A DNA stretch of 64,000 nucleotides from Terriglobales bacterium (GCA_025936825.1 JAICSO010000001.1:496001-560000), one strand, 5' to 3'; shown: positions 25,901 to 35,821, counted from the stretch's first letter. Translations and numbers: made by a program. The notes: generated by a model not told the origin, from the sequence alone.

Positions 25901-26712
25901 ATGACCAACAGCTATCACATTGTGGTTTGTGCCGGAATTGTGCCGGACCCATTGCAAACACTGGAACCGATCTCGGGACCGGCTGGGCCGGCGCTGAAGA
26001 ACGAAATGATGCTTCCCGCAGTGCTGGATCCGTGGGCGGGGCACGCGTTGTATGAAGCGGCAAATCTGGCGGCGAAGGTGAGTGGCAGCAAGGTGTGGCT
26101 GGTGAGTGCGGCACCGAAGGCGAAGCTGCAGCAAGTGATGATGAACGTCGCACAAAAGGCGAGTTTCGAACTGGTTCCGATTGACGCGCAAGCGAATGGG
26201 TTTGCAGATGCCCATGCCGTGGCGGAGATCCTTGTGAGCGCGATTCAGCTGATCCCTGGCCTGGACCGCTCGCGGCTGCTGCTCTTTGGCGGCTGGGAGT
26301 CGGCATCGCGAGGCGCAGGCGTGACCATGCAATTGGTCGCGGAGCAACTCGGGATCGTGGACCAGTTCCAGGGTGTGGATCAGTTGAGCGTGCAGGCTGA
26401 TGGTTCGTTTGAAATTTTGGAACGGATTGAAGGTGGAAGGCACATGGTTCGAAATGTCAGGGGCCGCCGGCGTTGCTGGCTTGGGCCACGGGGAATTTGC
26501 CGGAACCCAAAAACAATCCGCAGATCGGAATGGCGAACATGCGCACCATCATGCCGGCATTGCAGAAGGCAAAACCGGGCACATTGTCGCAAGACGGACT
26601 GTGTTACATGAGCGTGGCTCTGCCAAAGCAGCAGCGGCAGACGCGCGTGGTGAAGGACCTTTCGGCGGAACAGGTGGCGGCGGAACTCTTGGAGTGGATT
26701 GGGAAAGAATAG
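25901..26712 (+). pseudogene. etfB: Electron transfer flavoprotein beta subunit, frameshifted
   Basis: The first frame (25901 to about 26446) encodes the N-terminal two thirds of EtfB: AGIVPDPLQTLEP, DPWAGHALYEAANLA, GADRSRLLLFGG-like LDRSRLLLFGGWESASRG. From about 26449 the homology moves to another frame, giving SKCQGPPALLAWATGNLPEP, then NNPQIGMANMRTIMPALQKAKPG and a C-terminal helix ending at 26712. One missing (or two extra) bases in the ATGGTTCG stretch near 26446-26449 explain this. If real, EtfB is truncated and misread to 26611; if it is an assembly or sequencing error, the gene is intact with about 270 residues. No good Shine-Dalgarno is seen before the ATG. Confidence 0.82.
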
Positions 26713-26744
26713 AGCGGGTAGATCACACTTACAGTTACTGAACT

Positions 26745-26766
26745 GCACGGGCGAGGACGCCCGTGC
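26745..26766. repeat. Perfect 9-bp stem-loop between etfB and etfA
   Basis: GCACGGGCG at 26745-26753, loop AGGA, then CGCCCGTGC at 26758-26766. There is no U-tract after it on either strand, so it is more like an mRNA-stabilising or REP-type element than an intrinsic terminator. Confidence 0.7.
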
Positions 26767-26786
26767 TTCCATAGACAAAAGGAAGC

Positions 26787-27854
26787 ATGGAAAATCGAAT
26801 CCTATTTCTGGCGCATGTCGATGAATCGGGAAAGACGCTCCCGAAAGTTGCGTGTGAAGTGTTGGGGGCGGCAATCGATCTTGCTCAGCAGTGTGGAGGC
26901 ACGCTGGCAATTGGTTTGATTGGCCGCGAGGTGCAATCCGTGGCAGATAGTCTGGCGGCAAGTGGTGCAGCCATTCTCGCCGTGGCAGGCCCAGAATTCG
27001 AATATCCGCGATATGCGAGCGACGCAGCGGCCATCGAAGCGATTTGTAGGGCGACAACGCCCCAACTTGTGATCGCTCCAGGGACATCGCGCTTCACGCG
27101 TGCGATGGCGGGAGCGGCGCAGCGACTGAATGCTCACATCGACACGCACATCACCTCAGTAGAAATGAACGAAGGCGCGGTCGTCGCCAAGCGGTGGTTG
27201 TATCGCCAGAGGATGGAGGCCCTAATCCAACGGGAAGCGCGGCCGTGGTTCCTGGTGCTCGACTCTGGTTGTCATGTGGCGTGGACTGGAGCGGCAGGGG
27301 CCGCTGAAATTCAACTACTGAACGTAGATCAGCCTGCGAATGCGAGGCGAACCACATTTTGCGAGATGCGGACGCCGAGCAGCAGCACGCAGACGATTCG
27401 TCCCGACGCAAAGCTCCTTTTCGTTGCGGGTGCGGGCTGGTGCAAAAAACAAGCGGACGGTAAAACCCATTTGCCAGAGGCGGAGACGACTATCCTGGAA
27501 TTCCTGCGCAACTCGGGCGCATCGCTCGGTGGAAGCAAGTCGCTGGTAGATCAGAGTGGAGAGAACCAGGCGGTGCTGGGGTTCATGACCCATCTGAACC
27601 AGGTCGGGCAGACAGGCGCAACTCCGCGTCATCCAAAAGGCCTTTCCACATGCTGCCATGGCGAGGAGCCACACGTTGTGGGTTGGCGGTTCATCAATGA
27701 ACGCCGGGCGGTGAATCTCGATCCGAACTGCGGTTGGGCCCGTGGCAAAGCAGACGTCCTTTATGTGGCGGACGCGTTTCAAGTCATCTCAAAGCTGAAT
27801 GAGATGATGGCCAAGCGAGTCACTCACGAAGAGGAACTGGTGCCGCAGCCGTAA
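26787..27854 (+). CDS. etfA: Electron transfer flavoprotein alpha subunit-like protein
   Basis: A 355-residue EtfA homologue. The N-terminal domain (ILFLAHVDESGKTLPKVACEVLGAA) and the middle part (TPQLVIAPGTSRFTRAMAGAAQRLNAHIDT) are recognisable. The C-terminal FAD domain is divergent: the usual SGxIQHxxGM motif reads CHGEEPHVVGW and the AINxDPxAPIF motif reads AVNLDPNCGWA, so FAD contacts may differ. AAGGAAG precedes the ATG. Expected partner is EtfB, encoded just upstream, and electrons would go to the adjacent ETF-QO. Confidence 0.8.
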   Translation: MENRILFLAHVDESGKTLPKVACEVLGAAIDLAQQCGGTLAIGLIGREVQSVADSLAASGAAILAVAGPEFEYPRYASDAAAIEAICRATTPQLVIAPGTSRFTRAMAGAAQRLNAHIDTHITSVEMNEGAVVAKRWLYRQRMEALIQREARPWFLVLDSGCHVAWTGAAGAAEIQLLNVDQPANARRTTFCEMRTPSSSTQTIRPDAKLLFVAGAGWCKKQADGKTHLPEAETTILEFLRNSGASLGGSKSLVDQSGENQAVLGFMTHLNQVGQTGATPRHPKGLSTCCHGEEPHVVGWRFINERRAVNLDPNCGWARGKADVLYVADAFQVISKLNEMMAKRVTHEEELVPQP

Positions 27855-27979
27855 AGCGGTTCTCTCTCCTCCTTCTTTGCTGCGCGAATTTTTTATTGGC
27901 AATCACATTCGGTTGCTTAGCCGTGAGTATTGTGCGCTATTATCAGGGCTACTTCGTCGCGGTCTGAACTCCCAAAACC

Positions 27980-30400
27980 ATGCACAATCTGAAAACGCCT
28001 TTAGTGCTCTCGTTCCTGCTGTGCTCGATCAACCTGGCGGCGGTAGATGGCTGGCAGCCGGTTGCAGACGTGTCGAATGTGCAGTCGATCCAGCAGGGAA
28101 TCGAGTTGACTGCCGGCCCTGTGCACGTGCGGGTAACCGCCATTTCGCCAAATGTAGTCCGGTTGCGCTATGCAGCGAAGGGGGAATTCTCGCCGGATCA
28201 TTCATTCGCGGTCGTTCCGAGAGGATTTTCGGAGACGACGCAGGTGCATGTAGACCAGTCTGCAGATGCAGTAACGCTGGATGCGGGCGGTGTGCGAGCA
28301 AGGATTATGCGGTCCCCGCTTCGCGTGGTGTTTCTCGATCCAAAGGGCGAGGTGATTTCGCAGGACCCGCCTGGATATCCAGTTGCATTTAACGGGAGAG
28401 AGTTTCGGGCATGGAAGTCCATGCCCGAGGATGAGCACTACTTCGGCTTGGGCGATAAGAGCGGGCCATTGGACCACCGCAATCTCGCGTTCACGATGTG
28501 GAACACCGATGCGTTTGGCTGGCAGGAGTCGACAGACCCTCTGTACAAAGACATCCCGTTCTTCATAGGGATGCGCAAGGGCGCGGCGTACGGCATCTTC
28601 CTGGATAACACTTATCGCACTAGCTTTGATTTTGGAAAAGAGTCGCGCGATTCGTACTCGTTCGGCTCGGATGGCGGAGAACTCGACTACTACTTCTTTT
28701 ATGGGCCGGATCCCAAGAAGGTGGTCGAGGACTTCACCGCGTTAGTCGGACGCGAGCCGCTGCCGCCGTTGTTTGCAGTCGGTTATCAGCAGTGCCGTTA
28801 CAGCTATTATCCCGAGTCGCGGGTGCGGGAAGTTGCCAGCGAGTTTCGCAAACGCAAAATTCCCGCCGATGTGATCTATCTGGACATCGATTATCAGGAC
28901 AACAACCGGCCATTCACCATTGATCGAAAAAAGTTTCCAACGTTCGAGAAGATGATCCAGGACCTCAAGGCGCAGGGATTCAACGTCATTGCAATCACCG
29001 ACCTCCACATCGCGAAGCTGCCGGGCTACAAGCCTTACGACGAAGGTATAAAGGGCGACTATTTCGTGAAGAATCCCGATGGGTCGGTTTTTGTGGGCAA
29101 AGTATGGCCCGGAGACAGCGTGTTTCCTGATTTCACGCGCGAAGAAGTGCGGAAATGGTGGGGAACGCTGTACAGCGACTTCGTGCGATTGGGCGTGCGC
29201 GGCTTCTGGAACGATATGAATGAGCCGTCGGTGTTCGAGCGTACAGATAAGACCATGCCGCTGGACACGGTGCACTCGGTGGAGGGACGCAAGACCGATC
29301 ATCGCGAGATCCACAATGTTTTCGGCATGCAGAATGCGCGCGCAACTTATGAAGGCCTACTGCGGTTGAAGCCGAATGTGCGTCCATTTGTGCTGACGCG
29401 TGCGGCGTACGCAGGAACGCAGCGGTACGCAGCGACGTGGACGGGGGACAATAGCAGCACCTGGAATCACATGCGGATTTCTATCCCGCAACTGCTGAAC
29501 CTGGGGCTTTCCGGCTACACGTTCGTGGGAGACGATATCGGAGGATTTGCCGGGAGTCCGACGCCGGAACTGTTGACGCGCTGGATCGAGTTGGGGGTTT
29601 TCAACCCGGTTTATCGCAACCATGGCACGAAAGGCAGCCGAAATCGCGAGCCCTGGGTAGATGGGCCGCAACACGAAGCGATCCGAAGGAAATACATCGA
29701 GCTGCGCTACAAGCTGCTGCCGTATATCTACACCAATCTAGAGGCCAGTTCGCACACGGGCCTACCGCTGATGCGCCCAATGTTCCTGGGATATCCCGCT
29801 GAAGAAACGCTGCAGACCAACGAGACGGAATTCATGTTCGGTGACGACCTGCTGGTGGCTCCGAAAGTGGATGAGAAGGTTGGGCCATATGACGTGACTT
29901 TTCCAAAGGGGGGCTGGTATGACTTCTGGACCGGCAAAATGGTGAGTGGAACGTCGCTGAGCCTTGATCCCCCGCTGGATGCGCTTCCGGTTTTCGTGCG
30001 TGCTGGAGCGATTGTGACAGAACAGCCGGTGGTCCAGTCAACCAGCGAGCTACCAAAGGGGCCGCTGCAGATACGGGTCTATCCGGGTAAAGATTGCCAG
30101 GGATCGTTGTATCAGGATGATGGCAACACCTTGGCGTATCAGCGAGGAGACTTCTTGCGCATGCAGTTCACCTGCGATTCGCGCCCAGAGAGCGTGGCAT
30201 TCAAGTTTTCCACGGCGCATGCGCAGTATAAAGCTTGGTGGAACACGATGAACGTAACGCTGTATGGCATCTCGTCAAAGCCCAAAGGCGTTCAGGTAGA
30301 TGGGAAACCAGCACTAGGCTGGCGATTCGATGAGGGGACTTCCAGTGTCATGGCTGATGTGTCCGCTGCGGCTTCGGGTGAGATCGTAGTCACGCGATAA
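27980..30400 (+). CDS. Exported glycoside hydrolase family 31 alpha-glucosidase
   Basis: An 806-residue GH31 enzyme with a Sec signal peptide (about residues 1-23). The N-terminal beta-sandwich is followed by the barrel; the catalytic nucleophile is the Asp in GFWNDMNEPSVF (about residue 409) and the acid/base Asp lies in TWTGDNSSTWNHM (about 489). C-terminal beta domains end near 800. GH31 members release alpha-linked glucose or xylose from oligosaccharide ends; the sequence resembles alpha-glucosidases more than xylosidases. No other carbohydrate genes are adjacent. The downstream regulator gene converges on it with an 18-base gap. Confidence 0.92.
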   Translation: MHNLKTPLVLSFLLCSINLAAVDGWQPVADVSNVQSIQQGIELTAGPVHVRVTAISPNVVRLRYAAKGEFSPDHSFAVVPRGFSETTQVHVDQSADAVTLDAGGVRARIMRSPLRVVFLDPKGEVISQDPPGYPVAFNGREFRAWKSMPEDEHYFGLGDKSGPLDHRNLAFTMWNTDAFGWQESTDPLYKDIPFFIGMRKGAAYGIFLDNTYRTSFDFGKESRDSYSFGSDGGELDYYFFYGPDPKKVVEDFTALVGREPLPPLFAVGYQQCRYSYYPESRVREVASEFRKRKIPADVIYLDIDYQDNNRPFTIDRKKFPTFEKMIQDLKAQGFNVIAITDLHIAKLPGYKPYDEGIKGDYFVKNPDGSVFVGKVWPGDSVFPDFTREEVRKWWGTLYSDFVRLGVRGFWNDMNEPSVFERTDKTMPLDTVHSVEGRKTDHREIHNVFGMQNARATYEGLLRLKPNVRPFVLTRAAYAGTQRYAATWTGDNSSTWNHMRISIPQLLNLGLSGYTFVGDDIGGFAGSPTPELLTRWIELGVFNPVYRNHGTKGSRNREPWVDGPQHEAIRRKYIELRYKLLPYIYTNLEASSHTGLPLMRPMFLGYPAEETLQTNETEFMFGDDLLVAPKVDEKVGPYDVTFPKGGWYDFWTGKMVSGTSLSLDPPLDALPVFVRAGAIVTEQPVVQSTSELPKGPLQIRVYPGKDCQGSLYQDDGNTLAYQRGDFLRMQFTCDSRPESVAFKFSTAHAQYKAWWNTMNVTLYGISSKPKGVQVDGKPALGWRFDEGTSSVMADVSAAASGEIVVTR

Positions 30401-30418
30401 CGAAACCGCAATCGCGTC

Positions 30419-31666
30419 TTAGTGGTGTGGGTGCACGGCAACGAGTTCCATGCCAACTGGAACTCCGAGCGCAATCTTCACGTGCACAACCGCCTCGAAC
30501 GGCTTCAACTCTTCTGGGGACGACACCGACATTTGCTTCAGCAATTTCGCCAGCGAATCCCGTCGGCAGACGTACTCGACCGCGGCCTGAGTTCCGAAGG
30601 TTGTTGTGCCCGCCAGCACAATGACCGAATGGGTCGGATCGATACCCGGCATCAACGCAACCAGCGCATAGTCTTCTGTCAGAGGAGCCCCGGAAGGGCT
30701 GGCGAGGAAATTCGAAGGCTCGTCGGTGCGGGGATGAAGGTTGGCGATTGCGAGGTCTCCCTTGCGAGGGCCGTCTGCAACCCGCTGAAACGCGAACTCA
30801 CGCGTTGTGGGCAATTCCGAAAGCTTCAGGTTTTCAGAAGGGGAACCAACAAAAATCAGGTCATTGTTATTGGCGTCGTCGAGCGAGAACAGGCTTCCTC
30901 GCTTGACCCGCAGGCGATGGTGCAAATCGTCGAATACCCCATCCAGTTCGTGAATCGCCAACACCTCGCCGACCCCGGTGTAGTGGTCCCAAATCTGCGA
31001 TTTCGCATCACGGGCCGGATCGAAGTAGCGCATCCCGGTTTCCGGACGGCCGACGAAAGCTCCGTTACTGTAAATCACCAGCGGCTCAGCTGGGGATTTC
31101 AGAAATGGAGACCAGAACACGCGGCAGGGCCGAAAAGACGGGTCAGAATCCAGGGTGGAATTGGCTTCTACCGGTCTCCGATCACGCAACAGCACTCCAA
31201 GCGCAAGCAGAGACAGCACGATCAATAATCCCATTAGAGAAACCGTTACAAGCCACTTTCGGTCGGGAGCCCTGGAGTTTTCGAGCACTGCCGGCTCAAT
31301 AGGAGGAGGGCCGGCGACTGCTGATGGCGCCGTGGGAGAACGAGGACGAAACTGCAGAGAGTACGATCCGCGGGGAAGATCAACAATGACAGCGTCATTC
31401 AAACCTTGCGAGGAGTAGTAATCGTTGATTTTGCTGCGGAGTCGGGCTGCCTGGACACGAATGGTGGAGTCTACTTGCGGATTAAAATCCGCAGGCCTTC
31501 CATAAACTTCTGTTGCTATCTGATATTCCTTAACATGTGCGCCCGGCGTCTCGGTTTCCTTTTGCGCAAGGTAGCGAAGAAGACGACACAGAGACTCTGA
31601 GCCGTGAAGAACATCACTGGCACAAAGCCGATCGATCTGTGCAAGATATTCAGCCCGATCGGACAT
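30419..31666 (-). CDS. Membrane-anchored winged-helix transcriptional regulator
   Basis: A 415-residue protein with an N-terminal winged-helix region at about residues 10-108 (LLRYLAQKETETPG, HVKEYQIATEVYGRP, STIRVQAARLRSKINDYY, VDLPRGSYSLQF), one membrane span (about 137-160, VSLMGLLIVLSLLALGVLL) and a C-terminal periplasmic sensor region of about 240 residues with no cysteine-rich or known ligand-binding motif. The layout recalls CadC/ToxR-type one-component regulators and is widespread in Acidobacteriota. It is divergent from the TonB receptor gene, which is its most likely target; a GTAACA direct repeat lies before its own start. Confidence 0.8.
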   Translation of the reverse strand: MSDRAEYLAQIDRLCASDVLHGSESLCRLLRYLAQKETETPGAHVKEYQIATEVYGRPADFNPQVDSTIRVQAARLRSKINDYYSSQGLNDAVIVDLPRGSYSLQFRPRSPTAPSAVAGPPPIEPAVLENSRAPDRKWLVTVSLMGLLIVLSLLALGVLLRDRRPVEANSTLDSDPSFRPCRVFWSPFLKSPAEPLVIYSNGAFVGRPETGMRYFDPARDAKSQIWDHYTGVGEVLAIHELDGVFDDLHHRLRVKRGSLFSLDDANNNDLIFVGSPSENLKLSELPTTREFAFQRVADGPRKGDLAIANLHPRTDEPSNFLASPSGAPLTEDYALVALMPGIDPTHSVIVLAGTTTFGTQAAVEYVCRRDSLAKLLKQMSVSSPEELKPFEAVVHVKIALGVPVGMELVAVHPHH

Positions 31667-32056
31667 GGCTGGTTACCACCTCAATACCATCCCAACATGG
31701 TGTAACACAACGTAACATCTGCTTTCAAGCGCTTGGAATCATTGAACTTTTCTTTGTAACGGTATCAGCACGGAGTGAAACTTGATTCTATTCAGCTGGA
31801 GCACTGAAATGTGCGCACCAAGAAAGTGTTCCAGTGTGTTCAGTGGGCGTGCGTGGGCAGAGCTAGTGGCTTGAACAAGTGTTTTTTGCGTCGCTAATTC
31901 CTTCCGACAATCACCCAGGTGGAATTCGCAAAAGTTTGGTTCTCGAATAAAAGAATGCGCTTGACAAGCTTGTGAGCACGCGAGCAGACTTCGGAACAAA
32001 TATTCGTGGAAAAACGTTTTTCTAGAGAAAGACGTTGAAAAGTACGGAGGATGGCC
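31667..32056. other. Divergent control region between the winged-helix regulator and a TonB receptor
   Basis: No gene seen in 390 bases. It contains a GTAACA direct repeat (31702-31707 and 31712-31717, one 10-base period) close to the regulator start, another GTAAC at 31756, and a TTGACA at about 31961 on the receptor side without a convincing -10 partner. Confidence 0.4.
31702..31717. promoter_or_regulatory. GTAACA direct repeat, candidate binding site for the winged-helix regulator
   Basis: Two GTAACA units with a 10-base period lie 36-51 bases before the regulator ATG. Direct repeats of about one helical turn are the usual target form for OmpR-type winged helices. Assignment is inference. 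Confidence 0.35.
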
Positions 32057-35000
32057 ATGTTGAGAGCAGGGAAACTCCTGTCGATTGGGTTGCTGCTTCT
32101 ATTTCTTTCGAGCAGTGCGTGGTCCCAAGGAATCTTCGCAACACTAACCGGGGTTGTGACCGACCCTTCGCAGTCTGTGGTGCCTAACGCGAAAGTGACG
32201 CTGACCGATGTGGGGTCGGGTTCACAGCGCCAGACCACGGCGAACGCCGACGGCTATTACACATTCGCGTCAGTGCCGGTCGGAACCTACAATCTGACGG
32301 TCGAGGCGGCTGGTTTTCAGACCTACAAAGCCACCAGCATTAGTTTAGGCGGATCTGAAAAGCGCAACCTTAATGTGTCGCTGGTAGTGGGTTCTGCCAA
32401 CGAATCCATCGAGGTCAGCGCGGCTACCACGCCGCTGGTGACAACGGATTCAGCGGAAAAATCGTACACGCTGGACGAGCAGCAATTGCAAAACCTGACT
32501 CAGGTGAGCAGCAATGCGGCCGAGTACATCAAGATCATGCCCGGCTTCGCTGTTCAGAACGGCTCTTCGAATAAGGCAAATTATTCGGGCGAAGTAATAG
32601 GCATCAACGCCAACGGCGATGCCGGAAGCCAAAGCCCGCTGAACAATGCTTCCAGCTACAACGGGCTGCCCGGCAACTCGCTCGACATCACGATGGATGG
32701 CGCGCACGTCGCCGACCCAGGTTGCGACTGCGACACTCCGGTCAATCCCAACTCCGATTTCTTGCAGGAGTTCCGAGTGCTGGCATCGAACTTCAGTGCC
32801 GAAAATCAAAAAGGACCGATCCTTATCACATCGGTGACCAAGTCCGGTGGCCAGAAATTGCACGGCAGCGGATTTTTCTCTGCCCGGAATTACGCACTCA
32901 ACGCCAACGACTGGCTCAATAATTTCAACAACTCACCAAAACCTGCAAATAAGTACTACTACCCGGGCGGCAGCATCGGTGGTCCGGTTCCCAAGACTCA
33001 CGATAAGCTCTTCTTCTTCGCGGGGTTCGAGTACTTTCACCAGGTTTTGGACACCGGCTTGCTGCGCTCGACCGTTCCCACTGCAAACATGCTGAATGGG
33101 AATTTCTCAACTTCTGAGTTGCAAACGATCGGCGACGCAACCCACGGGTACCAGACGGGCGGTGGATCAACACCGGTGGGAACGAACTGCTTCAACCCCC
33201 AAGCCCCTAACAACCCCTACCTCCCGTGTCTGAACCAGGCGACCTTAACCGCCTTCCAGAACAACGGCTGGGCCTCACCCACGGGGAGCGGACCCACGTG
33301 GGACGGGTCATGGAACGTCAACATTCCGACGTCGGCCATGAACCCAAACATGCTTGCTCTGATGAGCCTATATCCGGCGCCGAACGCCGATCCCAACGCC
33401 ACCGGCGGGTACAATTACGTCAAGTCCGCTATCTTCAACCAAAACAATTCGCAGTTCGTCACGCGTGAAGACTACAACATCAGCGACAACACCAAAGTTT
33501 TCGTGCGCTACAACTACCAGAGAGAGACACAACTCTTTCCAGTCGGCCTGTGGTGGCGTCAGTCGGACCAGGTTCCGTATCCGACGCCGATCGAGGGCAG
33601 AAACCGCTCCTACTCGCTCTCGGGATCGCTCACCCACGTGTTCAGCCCGAGTATGACTAACGAAACTGTCGTCGCCTACACGCTTGTGAAGTTCCCGAAC
33701 GTTTTTTCCAGTACTAACGCGGTCGATCGTACGAATGTCGGCTACGGCGTTCAGGGACTGTTCAAGAATGGCGTTGCGCAGATTCCGTCGTTCGGAGGTA
33801 CAGGCGGCAACGGTGAAGCGGCTTTGGTATTCAATCCGGGCGGCTTCGAAGCTGGCGGAGCGTCACAAGGCTTGTACGCTAATAAGTACATGCCCAGCGT
33901 AAGTGACACGATCACGAAGGTGATCAGCACGCATACGCTCAAGGCAGGCTTCTTCTGGGAGTGGATTCGCAATGTCCAACCGGCGAATAACAATACCAAC
34001 GGGTACTTGCAGTTCGTGTCCGGAAGTGACCCCCTCTACACCACTGGCGACTCCTATGCTGACGAGGTTCTGGGCATCGCCAGCAACTATAACGAAGCTA
34101 CCAAGAATCGTCTGAACGATATTGCTTACAACACAGTCGATTTCTTCGCTCAGGACGACTGGAAGCTGACGAAGCGGCTGACTCTCAACTTTGGCCTCCG
34201 GTTCAGTCACTTGCAGCCGTGGTATGACCGCGTAGGAGACGGATTCGCCATCTTCGATATCAACGCCTACACCGCGGGCGGCGGTGCTTCGTGTACTGGT
34301 GCGCCGACGTTCTGCGGATACCTGTGGCATGCCAAGAACAGCTCCGTACCATTGACTGGCTACCCGACGCGTACACTGTACTACCAGCCGCGCTTGGGCG
34401 GCGCATACGACCTCATGGGTAACGGCAAGACCATTCTCCGCGGAGGATGGGGCCGTTACTACTTCCACACGGGCCAGTTTACGAGTGGCCTCGATGCGTC
34501 GGCAGGGGTCCAAACTACCGGCTTCGCCAGCCAGATCGCATTGAGCAATACCACCAGTCAACCAATCCTAGTCGATCCGCTACCTGCATCGTTGACCAGC
34601 CAGGCTCCATGGAGCGGCGCCGCTGGCAATGCCGGTCTGGACACGGTCAATTTCAGCGCTAACCCATCGGGTCCTTCCGCCGTAGACGGCAAGGATGACA
34701 AAATGGGCTATACGGACAACTGGAACTTCACCATTTCGCGCCAGTTGCCCTGGTCGAGCCTGTTTGAGATCGCCTACGTCGGCAACCGGTCCCGGGATCT
34801 CTCCAGCGGCGGCAATGGTGGAAGTCTGGGAGCCGGGGGCGGAGGCTTCGCCACCTACAACCTCAATCTCATACCGGTGGGTGCGATGTTGTCTTCCAAC
34901 AACGGCGGCGCAGATCCGAACTCGCTGAATACCGCCAACTTCTATCCGATTCAGGGTTATTCAGATCTGAATGTGACGACCAACAATGGCCTTGCTAACT

Positions 35001-35800
35001 ACCACGCCCTGCAGGCTGGTTGGACACGCACGAGGGGGCGCTACACCACCGCCGTAAACTACACTTTCAGCAAGGCCCAGGGTGTGGTGAACGACGGCTC
35101 AGGCCGTGCTGCGGATATTTTCGATATAAATAAGAGCATTGGTGTTCTGCCCAACAGCCGAAAACACCTGTTCAACTTCGTTTATTCCGTGGATCTGCCC
35201 ACAGTTAAGGGCATCAACAAGTATGCTGGCGGCTTGGTAAATGGGTGGCAGGTGAGCGGAATCGTCCAGTTCCAGAGCGGACCGAACCTGAGCGCCTTCC
35301 AGAACCAAAACTTTGGAATGAGCTATGTAGGCACGGCTGCGAACAATGGCAAAGCGGTAGTTCCGGGGACCAACTTCGCGCTCAACAATAAGTCCCTGCT
35401 GGGCACGACGGAAATCCAACTCAATCCAATTGTGACCTGCAATCCAACAAGTGGACTGAAAGCACATCAGTACATCAATGGAAATTGCTTCGCGGCCCCA
35501 TCGCAGGTCGGTCAGAACGGCCCGTTTGTCTTGCCGGCCATTTATGGACCGGCATACTTCAATTGGGACATGGCGTTGTTCAAGAACTTCAACATTACCG
35601 AGAGCCAGAAGCTGCAGTTCCGATTCAACTTCTACAACTGGATGAACCATCCGCTGTGGTCGTTTAACGGGAACAATCTCGGTCTCACCTTCACCCAGGA
35701 CGCCACAGGGGCTTTCACTCAGACCAATTCGACATTTGGCTACACCACACAGAAACAGGGTCACCGGATCGTTGAGATGGCAGTGAAGTACTATTTCTAG
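32057..35800 (+). CDS. TonB-dependent receptor with carboxypeptidase-regulatory N-terminal domain (Oar-like)
   Basis: A 1247-residue outer-membrane protein. After a signal peptide (ending SSAWSQG) comes a carboxypeptidase-regulatory-like domain (about 25-110: TLTGVVTDPSQSVVPNAKVTLTD, ADGYYTFASVPVGTYNLTVEAAGF), then a plug (about 130-260) and a large beta-barrel ending in an aromatic residue (VKYYF), as outer-membrane proteins do. These oversized Oar-like receptors are abundant in Acidobacteriota and probably import oligosaccharides or other polymers; the ligand is unknown. Start chosen at 32057 because GGAGG lies six bases before it, while the ATG at 32051 is directly adjacent to the Shine-Dalgarno. 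Confidence 0.92.
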   Translation: MLRAGKLLSIGLLLLFLSSSAWSQGIFATLTGVVTDPSQSVVPNAKVTLTDVGSGSQRQTTANADGYYTFASVPVGTYNLTVEAAGFQTYKATSISLGGSEKRNLNVSLVVGSANESIEVSAATTPLVTTDSAEKSYTLDEQQLQNLTQVSSNAAEYIKIMPGFAVQNGSSNKANYSGEVIGINANGDAGSQSPLNNASSYNGLPGNSLDITMDGAHVADPGCDCDTPVNPNSDFLQEFRVLASNFSAENQKGPILITSVTKSGGQKLHGSGFFSARNYALNANDWLNNFNNSPKPANKYYYPGGSIGGPVPKTHDKLFFFAGFEYFHQVLDTGLLRSTVPTANMLNGNFSTSELQTIGDATHGYQTGGGSTPVGTNCFNPQAPNNPYLPCLNQATLTAFQNNGWASPTGSGPTWDGSWNVNIPTSAMNPNMLALMSLYPAPNADPNATGGYNYVKSAIFNQNNSQFVTREDYNISDNTKVFVRYNYQRETQLFPVGLWWRQSDQVPYPTPIEGRNRSYSLSGSLTHVFSPSMTNETVVAYTLVKFPNVFSSTNAVDRTNVGYGVQGLFKNGVAQIPSFGGTGGNGEAALVFNPGGFEAGGASQGLYANKYMPSVSDTITKVISTHTLKAGFFWEWIRNVQPANNNTNGYLQFVSGSDPLYTTGDSYADEVLGIASNYNEATKNRLNDIAYNTVDFFAQDDWKLTKRLTLNFGLRFSHLQPWYDRVGDGFAIFDINAYTAGGGASCTGAPTFCGYLWHAKNSSVPLTGYPTRTLYYQPRLGGAYDLMGNGKTILRGGWGRYYFHTGQFTSGLDASAGVQTTGFASQIALSNTTSQPILVDPLPASLTSQAPWSGAAGNAGLDTVNFSANPSGPSAVDGKDDKMGYTDNWNFTISRQLPWSSLFEIAYVGNRSRDLSSGGNGGSLGAGGGGFATYNLNLIPVGAMLSSNNGGADPNSLNTANFYPIQGYSDLNVTTNNGLANYHALQAGWTRTRGRYTTAVNYTFSKAQGVVNDGSGRAADIFDINKSIGVLPNSRKHLFNFVYSVDLPTVKGINKYAGGLVNGWQVSGIVQFQSGPNLSAFQNQNFGMSYVGTAANNGKAVVPGTNFALNNKSLLGTTEIQLNPIVTCNPTSGLKAHQYINGNCFAAPSQVGQNGPFVLPAIYGPAYFNWDMALFKNFNITESQKLQFRFNFYNWMNHPLWSFNGNNLGLTFTQDATGAFTQTNSTFGYTTQKQGHRIVEMAVKYYF

Positions 35801-35821
35801 TGTGCAACCCCACCAACTAGT

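Noticed and set aside
31701-31720. PhoB-type box
   Set aside because: The GTAACA repeat has a 10-base, not 11-base, period and differs from the Pho consensus; kept only as a candidate for the local regulator.
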